NCBI GenBank assembly: GCA_029556005.1
Contig: JAKQGT010000201.1
Span: 1 to 12,304 of the forward strand
Source: Chlamydiota bacterium
GTDB taxonomy: Bacteria > Chlamydiota > Chlamydiia > Chlamydiales > Simkaniaceae
Direction: 5' to 3'
Length of the DNA stretch: 12,304 bases
Position 1 is the stretch's first letter; each line of letters opens with the position of its first letter. Of the stretch, positions 5,689 through 12,304 are shown in pieces. The notes under the pieces were generated by a model. The model saw only the letters and a list, made by a program, of their open reading frames with translations, was not told the DNA's origin and did not search any database. The position numbers were made by a program, and so were the translations under genes.

Positions 5689-7107
5689 ATGTCGATTGAT
5701 ATTATCTTAACAATTCTTGTCCTCTTAGCAGGATTTTACATGGCTTGGAATATCGGGGCCAACGATGTCTCCAATGCCATGGGCACTTCTGTAGGCTCCG
5801 GGGCTCTCACCCTATTTAAAGCGGTTATTATTGCAGGAATTTTAGAGTTTTGTGGAGCTTTCTTCCTCGGAGGAAGTGTTTCGAAGACGATGCAGCAAGG
5901 GATCGTTAATCCTGATCTTTTTGCCCACGATCCCAAAATTCTCTTGTATGGCATGCTCTCAGCCCTCATTGCCACGGCTTTTTGGCTGCAAATCGCCTCC
6001 TATTTTGGCTGGCCTGTTTCCACAACTCACGCAATTGTCGGAGCTCTACTGGGATTTGGAGCACTCATCGGCGGGATGCATACAGTCCATTGGGGAGAAG
6101 TCGGAAAGATTGCTCTTAGTTGGGTGATTTCTCCTGCATTAAGCGGTCTATTTGCCTACCTCATTTTTAGTACACTGCAGCAGAAAGTGCTCTTTGCCAT
6201 GAATCCCATTTATGCCACAAGACGCCTCATTCCCGTTCTCTTTTTCATTGTATTGTTCGTTTTTACACTCAGTGTTTTATTTAATGGATTGGGATCTTTC
6301 CATTTACAATTCACCCTTCTTGAGACGATCGGGATTGGACTGGTGGTGGGAGCGATTGGCGGTTTTATCAGCATGATCTTCCTCAAAAAGGTCCACTTCC
6401 CTCATACACAAGCCGTTTCTGCTAACGTTTCGCAACAGATCTTTAGCCTCAATAAAGCCATGCGTCATTTAAAGAGAGTCAAGCTCTCCAGTAAAGGGGA
6501 GCGGCGAGAAGCTGTGGCACGCATCCTGAGAGATGTTGAGGAATACACGGAAGAGGTACGGGATCACTCCACACTCTATACATCAAGCTCTGATTATCAA
6601 ATCGTTGAGAAAATGTTTGCCTCGCTGCAAGTCCTCAGCGCCGCTTATGTTGCTTTTGCCCATGGGGCTAATGATGTCGCAAACGCTATTGGTCCCGTCG
6701 CAGCTGCTCTCGATATTATTCGTACAGGAAATCTTTCTTTTGCCTCCAGTATCCCCTCTTGGCTCTTAGCGATGGGAGGGCTAGGCATTGTTGTGGGACT
6801 TGCTACCTGGGGATGGCGTGTCATGGAAACGATCGGAAAAAAAATTACGGAGCTCACCCCAACCCGGGGCTTTAGCGCAGAGTTTGGCGCTGCAGTTACG
6901 ATTCTTGTCGCTTCGAAACTGGGACTCCCCATCTCTACAACCCACTGTATTGTAGGAGCTGTCCTAGGTGTAGGGTTAGCCCGAGGGATTTCGGCCCTGA
7001 ATTTACGCACCCTCCGCGACATCGCCCTTTCCTGGATTATCACCATTCCCTCTAGCGCGATTGTTTGTATCCTGATCTTTTATGTTGTCCGCGCCATTTT
7101 TTCATGA
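5689..7107 (+). CDS. pit: PiT-family inorganic phosphate permease
   Basis: The 472-aa inner-membrane protein imports phosphate with a cation. It shows the internal duplication that defines the family. GANDVSNAMGTSVGSGAL (23-40) in the first half is answered by HGANDVANAIGPVAAAL (325-341) in the second. WPVSTTHAIVGALLGFG (108-124) is answered by LPISTTHCIVGAVLGVG (413-429). About ten hydrophobic segments are visible. Between the halves is a long hydrophilic loop (about 232-312) rich in K, R and E, which is the usual cytoplasmic domain and the likely contact for the DUF47 partner encoded 3 bases upstream. Both Asn-Asp pairs of the signature are intact, so the transporter looks functional. PiT and related permeases can also carry other oxyanions, but phosphate is the default reading. 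Confidence 0.94.
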   Translation: MSIDIILTILVLLAGFYMAWNIGANDVSNAMGTSVGSGALTLFKAVIIAGILEFCGAFFLGGSVSKTMQQGIVNPDLFAHDPKILLYGMLSALIATAFWLQIASYFGWPVSTTHAIVGALLGFGALIGGMHTVHWGEVGKIALSWVISPALSGLFAYLIFSTLQQKVLFAMNPIYATRRLIPVLFFIVLFVFTLSVLFNGLGSFHLQFTLLETIGIGLVVGAIGGFISMIFLKKVHFPHTQAVSANVSQQIFSLNKAMRHLKRVKLSSKGERREAVARILRDVEEYTEEVRDHSTLYTSSSDYQIVEKMFASLQVLSAAYVAFAHGANDVANAIGPVAAALDIIRTGNLSFASSIPSWLLAMGGLGIVVGLATWGWRVMETIGKKITELTPTRGFSAEFGAAVTILVASKLGLPISTTHCIVGAVLGVGLARGISALNLRTLRDIALSWIITIPSSAIVCILIFYVVRAIFS

Positions 7108-7171
7108 TGCACTCTTTTGAAAAGAAAGGATGTTTGAATTTTCAGGTGGGTTCATGTTACATGTCTAAATT

Positions 7172-9739
7172 ATGGATCCTTTAGATACGCAAGCTGAAAT
7201 CGTCGCGCAAAAAGTGCGTCATTACTTAATCACCACTATGGGAAAAACAGCTGATGAAGCCTCTAATGAAGAGTTTTATCGGGCGTTTTGTACCGCCCTG
7301 CGTGAAGAAATCATGATCAATTGGACGGCAACAGCCCACACTTTTAAGAAAAAGGGGCTGCGGAAACTCTATTATCTTTCTATGGAGTACATGCCGGGCC
7401 GCCTCTTTGGAAATAATGTCACCAACATCAGTGCCGGAGACCTGGTGAAGCGGATTCTCCATTTGCTGAAACGCGATTTCTATACGATTGCCCAGATGGA
7501 ACCCGATATCGGTATTGGTAACGGGGGATTAGGACGCTTAGCTTCCTGCTTTCTCGACTCCCTTGCAACGCTCCAATACCCCGCCATGGGGTATGGAATG
7601 CGTTACCAATATGGTATTTTCGAACAAGAGCTGATTTGTGGCGTTCAAGTAGAGCGTCCCGATTGTTGGCTTCTCACCCAAAACCCTTGGGAATTTCGGC
7701 AAGATACCCGGGCAGTCCCTGTCCGTTTTGGGGGGACCCTCCTTCCTAGAACAAATAGTCATGGAGAGGAGGTTTTTGATCTCATGGACTTTGAAGAGGT
7801 GCGCGCCCTTCCGTACGACCTCCCCATTATTGGCTATAGTCATGACCCTAACTTTTCTGTTTTGACCCTCCGTTTGTGGTCGACCAAGGAATCTCCCAGA
7901 AACTTTCAATTGCAGCGCTTTAACGCAGGTGATATGGGACAAGCCAGTGAAAATACCAGCTTAACCGATGTCCTCTATCCGAACGATAACCATGAAGCAG
8001 GAAAACGCATTCGCTTAAAACAGGAATTTCTCCTTGTCTCAGCCTCCCTTCAAGATATTGTGAAGCAATACAAAGAGGTCAATACAGATTTTGACCATTT
8101 TGCTCAGGATGTGCGCATTCAAATCAACGACACCCACCCCGCGCTGATTATCCCAGAGCTCATGCATCTTCTTACGAAAGAGAATGATCTTCCCTGGGGA
8201 AAAGCCTGGGAAGTGGTGCGTACGTGCTGCGCCTATACCAACCATACCGTCTTAAAAGAGGCGTTAGAAGAGTGGAATGCCCAGCGCTTAAAAGAACTTC
8301 TCCCGAGACACTATAAAATCATTGAGCGTCTGAATCACAATTTCTGCACTGAAATTCGTCAGAAATTCCCAGGGAATGAAGAAAAAGTGCGCTATTTGTC
8401 AATCATTGAAGGGGGGCAAGTTCGTATGGCAAACTTGGCCATCTATGGATCTCGACGGGTCAATGGTGTGGCTAAACTTCACACGGACATTTTGAAAAAA
8501 TTTCTCTTCAAAGACTTTTGCGACATGTACCCCGAAAAATTTATCAATGTTACCAATGGAGTGACACAAAGACGGTGGCTCCTCCACTGCAATCCCCTCC
8601 TTGTCAAATTTCTCGAAACGCGGATTGGGAATGGTTGGATCACCCACTTTGAAGAACTCAGTCGCGTCGGAGATTATGCCCAAGAAGAAGGGACCCAAAA
8701 AGAATTTCTAGAAATCAAAAAGAAGAACAAAGAGCGCCTCTTAACCATGATTGAAGAGGATATGCAATTGCACCATGGGGTGGGGAAAGAGTTCGCAGCA
8801 GAAAATTTTCTCGGACCGGATGCGCTCTTTGATGTCCAGATCAAACGGATCCATGAATACAAACGACAACTGATGAAAGCCCTCCATCTCTTGATGCTCT
8901 ACTTTGAAATGAAAGAAAACCCCCAGTCACACCGTATCAAGCGCTTTGCCATCTTTGGGGGGAAAGCAGCTCCCGGCTATCAAGCCGCCAAAAATATCAT
9001 CCGTTTTATCTATTGCCTCTCTCGAAAAATCAATAAAGATCCTGACACACACGAAAAACTTAAAGTAGTTTTCATCGAAAACTATAACGTCTCACGCGCT
9101 GAGATCATCATCCCCGGAACCGACCTTTCCGAACAAATTTCGACCGCCGGGATGGAAGCTTCAGGAACGGGAAATATGAAGTTCTCCATCAATGGGGCTC
9201 TCACCATTGCTACCGATGATGGAGCCAACGTTGAAATGCGCGAAAGTGTCACCGACCCCTGGTGGCCCTTTAAGTTTGGCGCAAGCGCTGAAGACATTAA
9301 TGACATGAAACAAAAACATAGCTACAACCCTTTAGAGATCTATGCAAAGGAACCTAAAATCAAACAGGTTCTAAACGCCCTCAAAGAGCGCTTCCTTGCA
9401 GAAAACGATGCCGAACATGAAGCCCTTCTCGCCGTCTATCATTCTTTGCTTGAGGGACCTCCCGGGATTATCGCTGACCGCTTTTTTGTCCTACACGACC
9501 TCATGTCCTATTATGAAACCCAAAAAAAAGTAGAAGAGCTCTATGAGCAACCTCTCAAATGGGCAGAGTATGCTCTTCATAACATGGCAGGAATGGGGCG
9601 TTTTTCTGCAGATGTCTCTATCGAAAATTATGCCAAAGAGATCTGGGATCTAAAAAAATGCCCCCCTGATCCCCAAGAACTCAACCAAGTCCGCAAAGAG
9701 TACAGCGAACACGACCGCTGCCGCATCACCGGACATTAA
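7172..9739 (+). CDS. glgP: Glycogen/maltodextrin phosphorylase
   Basis: The 855-aa cytoplasmic PLP enzyme releases glucose-1-phosphate from the non-reducing ends of alpha-1,4-glucans. LYYLSMEYMPGRLFGNN (66-82) and GIGNGGLGRLASCFLDS (114-130) are the N-terminal signatures. INDTHPALIIPEL (318-330), DVQIKRIHEYKRQLM (554-568) and FIENYNVSRAEIIIPGTDLS (634-653) follow. EASGTGNMKFSINGAL (662-677) carries the PLP lysine Lys670, equivalent to Lys680 of rabbit muscle phosphorylase. The C-terminus keeps DRFFVLHDL. ATG 7172 starts 64 bases after pit without a clear Shine-Dalgarno. No other glycogen gene lies in the window. Two places where the family nearly always has proline differ: NHTVLKEALE (Lys362) and TNGVTQRRWL (Gln466). 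Otherwise the enzyme looks intact. Confidence 0.96.
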   Translation: MDPLDTQAEIVAQKVRHYLITTMGKTADEASNEEFYRAFCTALREEIMINWTATAHTFKKKGLRKLYYLSMEYMPGRLFGNNVTNISAGDLVKRILHLLKRDFYTIAQMEPDIGIGNGGLGRLASCFLDSLATLQYPAMGYGMRYQYGIFEQELICGVQVERPDCWLLTQNPWEFRQDTRAVPVRFGGTLLPRTNSHGEEVFDLMDFEEVRALPYDLPIIGYSHDPNFSVLTLRLWSTKESPRNFQLQRFNAGDMGQASENTSLTDVLYPNDNHEAGKRIRLKQEFLLVSASLQDIVKQYKEVNTDFDHFAQDVRIQINDTHPALIIPELMHLLTKENDLPWGKAWEVVRTCCAYTNHTVLKEALEEWNAQRLKELLPRHYKIIERLNHNFCTEIRQKFPGNEEKVRYLSIIEGGQVRMANLAIYGSRRVNGVAKLHTDILKKFLFKDFCDMYPEKFINVTNGVTQRRWLLHCNPLLVKFLETRIGNGWITHFEELSRVGDYAQEEGTQKEFLEIKKKNKERLLTMIEEDMQLHHGVGKEFAAENFLGPDALFDVQIKRIHEYKRQLMKALHLLMLYFEMKENPQSHRIKRFAIFGGKAAPGYQAAKNIIRFIYCLSRKINKDPDTHEKLKVVFIENYNVSRAEIIIPGTDLSEQISTAGMEASGTGNMKFSINGALTIATDDGANVEMRESVTDPWWPFKFGASAEDINDMKQKHSYNPLEIYAKEPKIKQVLNALKERFLAENDAEHEALLAVYHSLLEGPPGIIADRFFVLHDLMSYYETQKKVEELYEQPLKWAEYALHNMAGMGRFSADVSIENYAKEIWDLKKCPPDPQELNQVRKEYSEHDRCRITGH

Positions 9740-9766
9740 ACGCGTATTCGCGTTATTAATTTTTTT
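9739..9766 (+). terminator. Candidate terminator of glgP, possibly two-way
   Basis: AACGCG (9739-9744), loop TATT, CGCGTT (9749-9754) form a 6-bp GC-rich stem starting at the last base of the glgP stop codon. Seven T follow at 9760-9766 after a 5-base AT spacer. It lies between glgP and the oncoming small gene, whose stop is at 9758-9756, so it could also end that transcript, though the T-run on that side is short. Confidence 0.6.
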
Positions 9767-9965
9767 CCTCCCGCTCCTTTTTCTCTCTCTCTTCTCGTTC
9801 TTTTTTCTCTTTTTCCTCTTGTTCTTTTTGTTTTTTTGCTGCTGCCCACGCCTCTCCAAAAGAATCAGCACTTGCTAATCCATCCCCATCTCTAATATCA
9901 GCAGAAGCAGTAGTCAAAAAGATGGTACAAAAAGAAAGTAGAAGAAAAAGGCTTTTATGTTTCAT
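9756..9965 (-). CDS. Small exported K/E-rich protein of unknown function
   Basis: The 69-aa product has a clear signal peptide: MKHKS, a hydrophobic core LFLLLSFCTIFLTT, then ASA|DI as a likely signal peptidase I site after residue 22. The mature part is about 47 residues: a short DGDGLASADSFGEAWAAA segment, then a tail from residue 44 made almost only of Lys, Glu and Arg, probably one charged helix. A good Shine-Dalgarno (AGAGGA) sits 6 bases before the ATG, which argues that this is a real gene and not chance. It converges on glgP across a small hairpin and is divergent from the MFS gene. Small secreted or periplasmic proteins with charged coiled tails occur in chlamydiae, but I recognise no family. 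Export is well supported; the destination is unknown. Confidence 0.65.
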   Translation of the reverse strand: MKHKSLFLLLSFCTIFLTTASADIRDGDGLASADSFGEAWAAAKKQKEQEEKEKKEREEREKKEREEKN

Positions 9966-9971
9966 GATGCA

Positions 9972-9977
9972 TCCTCT
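9972..9977 (-). promoter_or_regulatory. Shine-Dalgarno of the small exported protein
   Basis: On the minus strand AGAGGA stands 6 bases ahead of ATG 9965-9963. It is one of the best ribosome sites in the window and supports an otherwise easily dismissed short gene. Confidence 0.6.
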
Positions 9978-10032
9978 GATTTATTGTGTTTAAGAATAGA
10001 AAATAAACTTTTAACTCATGTGTTTTTTTCTG

Positions 10033-10065
10033 TATACTCAAACACCTTCACAAGTTGAATGTTCG
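10033..10065. repeat. Solo arm of the 3792-3953 inverted-repeat family
   Basis: The sequence starts TATACTCAAACA and runs through CTTCA, AAGTTG and TTCGG. It matches the left arm of the 3792-3953 repeat at all but about four positions over 33 bases, with likeness ending after TTCGG. No opposite arm or central hairpin is present. It lies 8 bases before the MFS start and supplies an in-frame TTG (10055) that makes the MFS reading frame look 6 codons longer than it is. Confidence 0.75.
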
Positions 10066-10072
10066 GTCTAAT

Positions 10073-11311
10073 ATGCTTTCGAGGATAAGGCATCTAAAAA
10101 ACCCCACAGCAAAAGCTTTTCTTTTGTCTAACCTTTTATGCTGCCCTTTTTGGGGTGTTTTTGACTTGCTCCCCATCATTCTATGTAAAGAGTTAAACGC
10201 CTCTCCCCTTCAAATCACCACGATGATTGCTCTAAAACCTTTAACAGCTCTACTTGCTTTCTATTGGGGAGGAGGTATTTTTAGCGGTCGTAATCGACTC
10301 ACCTTAAATTTATTAACCGCTTACCTGATTAAGTTTTTACCTTTCTTATTTGCCCCCTTTTTCACGAATCCTTGGGTTTTCATTGGTGCCTTTGGATTGC
10401 ATATGCTTGTCCTTCGAGGAACCATTCCTCCTTGGATGGAGCTCTTAAAACGGGATAACCGCAATTTAGATCATGGAAAGGTTTGTTCCCTAGGCTCTAC
10501 AATTAATCATGTAGGAAATGCCTTACTTCCTATCTTCTTTGGTTGGCTTCTCGATAATCTAGAGGGATCGTGGAAATGGATTTTTGTTTTAACGAGTTTC
10601 CTAGGCCTCTCTTCCATTGGGTTAATCTTAAAAATTCCGACTTATTCCCTTCAAGAACACGTGAAAACCAACTTAAAAAGTGTTATCCTAAAACCTTGGA
10701 AAGATTTGTTAAAAATTTTGCGAGAAAAACCCCATTTCTTAAGGTTTCAAGTGGGGTTCTTTTTGGGTGGAGCTGGTCTCATGATTATCCATCCCGTCTT
10801 ACCCAAATACCTCACAGGCAACTTGGAGCTTTCTTATACCAAAATTCTCATCGCGACATGCTTTTGTAAAGGACTTGGCTTTGTCATTTCCTCTCCCTTT
10901 TGGGTGAAACTTTTTAAACGGTATGAAATCTTTCATTTCAGCTCAAAAATTCCTCTTTTAGCTGCCATTTTCCCATTCATGCTCTTCTTAGCTCATCTCC
11001 ATATCTATTTCCTATTTATTGGCTATTTACTTTATGGGGTGATGCAAGGGGGAAGTGAGCTCGGTTGGAAAATGTCGGGACCTATTTTCTCAAAAGAAGA
11101 GGATAGTTCTCCCTATTCTTCAATAAACGTTCTAGCGGTAGGAATTAGAGGGGGTATTTTTCCCTATTTAGGAGCTTTTCTCTATATGCTTGGAGGAACC
11201 TATCTTCCCTTAGTGCTGGGAGGTTTATTGTGCCTCACCGCCTCCCTATACTTATGGAAAATGGCCACTGATCAAAGAAAAGCAGTTGTTAGTATAAGTT
11301 CCACTTCTTGA
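10073..11311 (+). CDS. Major facilitator superfamily transporter
   Basis: The 412-aa inner-membrane protein has about twelve hydrophobic segments in two groups of six, split by a charged central loop (about 179-226, rich in Lys). This is the standard MFS plan. The first half begins LKNPTAKAFLLSNLLCCPFW. TM2-TM3 is followed by the basic FSGRNRL (70-76), where MFS proteins carry their conserved loop A. The second half begins around HFLRFQVGFFLGGAGLM. A TTG six codons upstream lies in the solo repeat arm, so ATG 10073 is preferred; neither has a good Shine-Dalgarno. Substrate cannot be told. Its last 23 bases overlap the end of the convergent binding-protein gene. There is no accessory gene to suggest a substrate. 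Confidence 0.82.
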   Translation: MLSRIRHLKNPTAKAFLLSNLLCCPFWGVFDLLPIILCKELNASPLQITTMIALKPLTALLAFYWGGGIFSGRNRLTLNLLTAYLIKFLPFLFAPFFTNPWVFIGAFGLHMLVLRGTIPPWMELLKRDNRNLDHGKVCSLGSTINHVGNALLPIFFGWLLDNLEGSWKWIFVLTSFLGLSSIGLILKIPTYSLQEHVKTNLKSVILKPWKDLLKILREKPHFLRFQVGFFLGGAGLMIIHPVLPKYLTGNLELSYTKILIATCFCKGLGFVISSPFWVKLFKRYEIFHFSSKIPLLAAIFPFMLFLAHLHIYFLFIGYLLYGVMQGGSELGWKMSGPIFSKEEDSSPYSSINVLAVGIRGGIFPYLGAFLYMLGGTYLPLVLGGLLCLTASLYLWKMATDQRKAVVSISSTS

Positions 11312-12020
11312 GGAGCTTTTCGTAGGTTCCGTTATCTTGGAGTTTACTGAGCCCTCGGTTAAAAACCTTTACAAGCTCGAGGTTTTCTCCATGGAGGGTG
11401 AGGAGGCGAAGCCCCCTATCATTGAGAGGGGGGGAAGCAATTTTGACCTTCCCATAGTAGAGATCCCGAATATAGCTAGAAGCGGCGAGGTAATCGACAA
11501 GGACTCCATCAAAACGCTCTGCTATCACATCATTGAGTCCATCGGGAATGGTATCATAGTAGTGGACAATGACATTGGGATAGAGCTCTATGAGTAAGGC
11601 TTCGGTTTGGATAGAATCGACCCCAATTTCTCGAGTCTGCATTTCACCCAGCGAGCTGACCTTAAGATCACTGCGTACAACTAATACAGGCCCCGTGTTT
11701 AAGTAGAGATCGGAAAATTCATAAACAGTCTCCATAAAAACGCGGGGAGTAATCGAACTGAGCATCCCTTCATAATGTCTTTCTCGGAGACCTAGAATGA
11801 GGTTATCCCAGCTCACATTGATGCGCTCAAAGAAAACACCTTCTTCTCTAGAGATTGCCCGGAGGAGTTCATCGGTAAAGGCATAGACATTAGCCTCTTT
11901 CCCCATCATGTTGAGAGGATACCAACTGGGATCCACCCCAACTCGATAGGTTTTTCCTTTCGAGCTACAAGAAAAACACGTCAGTGCTACAAGGACCAAG
12001 AATAATAATCGTTTCCACAT
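11289..12020 (-). CDS. Amino-acid-type extracellular solute-binding lipoprotein (SBP family 3)
   Basis: The 243-aa protein is likely a periplasmic binding component for an ABC importer. The signal peptide MWKRLLFLVLVALTCFSC ends in a Cys-rich, non-canonical lipobox; Cys18 (or Cys15) would be lipidated. The mature protein starts TYRVGVDPSWYPLNM (24-38), the usual opening of family 3 binding proteins. It continues with WDNLILGLRERHYEGMLSSI (71-90), TPR (91-93), YEFSDLY (100-106), GVDSIQTEALL (133-143) and DGVLVDYLAA (171-180), and ends YEKLLKKWNLY. This resembles chlamydial ArtJ (arginine binding) in plan, but the common GFDIDLA motif reads YAFTDELL and the Arg after TP is shifted, so the ligand may differ. 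No permease or ATPase is encoded here. It overlaps the MFS gene tail-to-tail by 23 bp. A weak AAGA lies upstream of the ATG. Confidence 0.85.
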   Translation of the reverse strand: MWKRLLFLVLVALTCFSCSSKGKTYRVGVDPSWYPLNMMGKEANVYAFTDELLRAISREEGVFFERINVSWDNLILGLRERHYEGMLSSITPRVFMETVYEFSDLYLNTGPVLVVRSDLKVSSLGEMQTREIGVDSIQTEALLIELYPNVIVHYYDTIPDGLNDVIAERFDGVLVDYLAASSYIRDLYYGKVKIASPPLNDRGLRLLTLHGENLELVKVFNRGLSKLQDNGTYEKLLKKWNLY

Positions 12021-12129
12021 AACGCTATCTTAAAATATAAAGAGCCAATATTGCAACTATCTAAGAAGAATACTTGAAAGAAAAGACTTTTTTTTAAATG
12101 GTAAGCATAAGTTAATGACTGGAGGATTT

Positions 12130-12304
12130 ATGAAAAAAAGCGTGAGGGTGACTGCGCTACTCTTCATCTCAGGAACGCTACTTGCAATTGATCTAGACTA
12201 TGAACCTTGCGAAAAAACCTATGTGGACCCTATTGAGATTTTGTTGGAAGAAAATAAAATTAAAGTGATGGATGGAGAATATCTCTCACAAACATCTGCC
12301 CTTT
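12130..12304 (+). CDS. Secreted protein of unknown function, 5' end only
   Basis: A GGAGG site at 12121-12125 stands 4 bases before ATG 12130, and the frame stays open for 58 codons to the window edge. Residues 1-19 form a signal peptide (MKKSVRV, then hydrophobic TALLFISGTLLA), with cleavage probable near Ala19. The mature start IDLDYEPCEKTYVDPIEILL has one cysteine and is acidic. Nothing in the visible part identifies a family. It is divergent from the binding-lipoprotein gene across 109 bases. A secreted or outer-membrane-associated role is likely, but the rest of the gene is needed for any function. Confidence 0.75.
   Translation, partial: MKKSVRVTALLFISGTLLAIDLDYEPCEKTYVDPIEILLEENKIKVMDGEYLSQTSAL

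Noticed and set aside
10055..10072. TTG start extending the MFS protein by 6 residues
   Set aside because: These codons come from the solo repeat arm. ATG 10073 is a sufficient and simpler start.
12074..12110. TTGAAA as -35 of a promoter for the last gene
   Set aside because: No acceptable -10 hexamer is found at 15-19 bases, so the promoter is left uncalled.
1..12304. CRISPR array, tRNA, rRNA, prophage or toxin-antitoxin module
   Set aside because: No regularly spaced direct repeats, no cloverleaf-like or rRNA-like stretches, and no matching genes were found on reading both strands.

Overview
The window reads as chromosome of a Chlamydiae-phylum bacterium, most likely an environmental (amoeba-associated, Waddlia/Parachlamydia/Simkania-like) lineage rather than Chlamydia itself. 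The evidence is gene content and order. A NifS-like aminotransferase, phosphoglycerate mutase, RluB-type pseudouridine synthase and a ~119-aa hypothetical protein sit together, as I recall for CT721-CT724 of Chlamydia trachomatis. A DUF47/PhoU-like protein sits directly before a PiT phosphate permease, as I recall for CT691-CT692. A class I photolyase and extra transporters fit a larger environmental chlamydial genome. The genus cannot be fixed from this sequence alone.

Layout. Bases 1-1116 (minus strand) hold the 5' part of the NifS-like gene, overlapped by the end of gpmA upstream of it. Bases 1117-1355 are a divergent intergenic region with a perfect 16-bp palindrome that overlaps a candidate promoter for rluB. 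Bases 1356-2426 (plus) hold rluB and a small hypothetical gene with a strong Shine-Dalgarno and a TTG start. Bases 2433-3773 (minus) hold the photolyase, ending 6 bp from the hypothetical gene. Bases 3792-3953 form a ~162-bp imperfect inverted repeat between the divergent photolyase and glycosyltransferase genes. Bases 3966-9739 (plus) hold a GT4-type glycosyltransferase, the DUF47/PiT pair and glycogen phosphorylase, closed by a small hairpin plus T-run. Bases 9756-9965 (minus) hold a small exported K/E-rich protein. A single arm of the 3792-3953 repeat lies at 10033-10065, directly before an MFS transporter (10073-11311, plus). That transporter overlaps tail-to-tail with an amino-acid-type solute-binding lipoprotein (11289-12020, minus). 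The start of a secreted protein of unknown function runs off the right edge (12130-12304, plus).

How the genes fit together. gpmA (glycolysis) and glgP (glycogen to glucose-1-phosphate) are central carbon genes. DUF47 and PiT form a phosphate uptake unit. The MFS protein and the binding lipoprotein add nutrient import capacity. The photolyase would repair UV damage in extracellular particles. The most unusual structure is the dispersed inverted-repeat element: a MITE-like unit with an almost perfect central hairpin, decayed outer arms, TATAA boxes pointing outward at both ends, and a third solo arm 6 kb away in another orientation relative to its neighbouring gene. No rRNA, tRNA, CRISPR array, integrase or transposase gene was seen.
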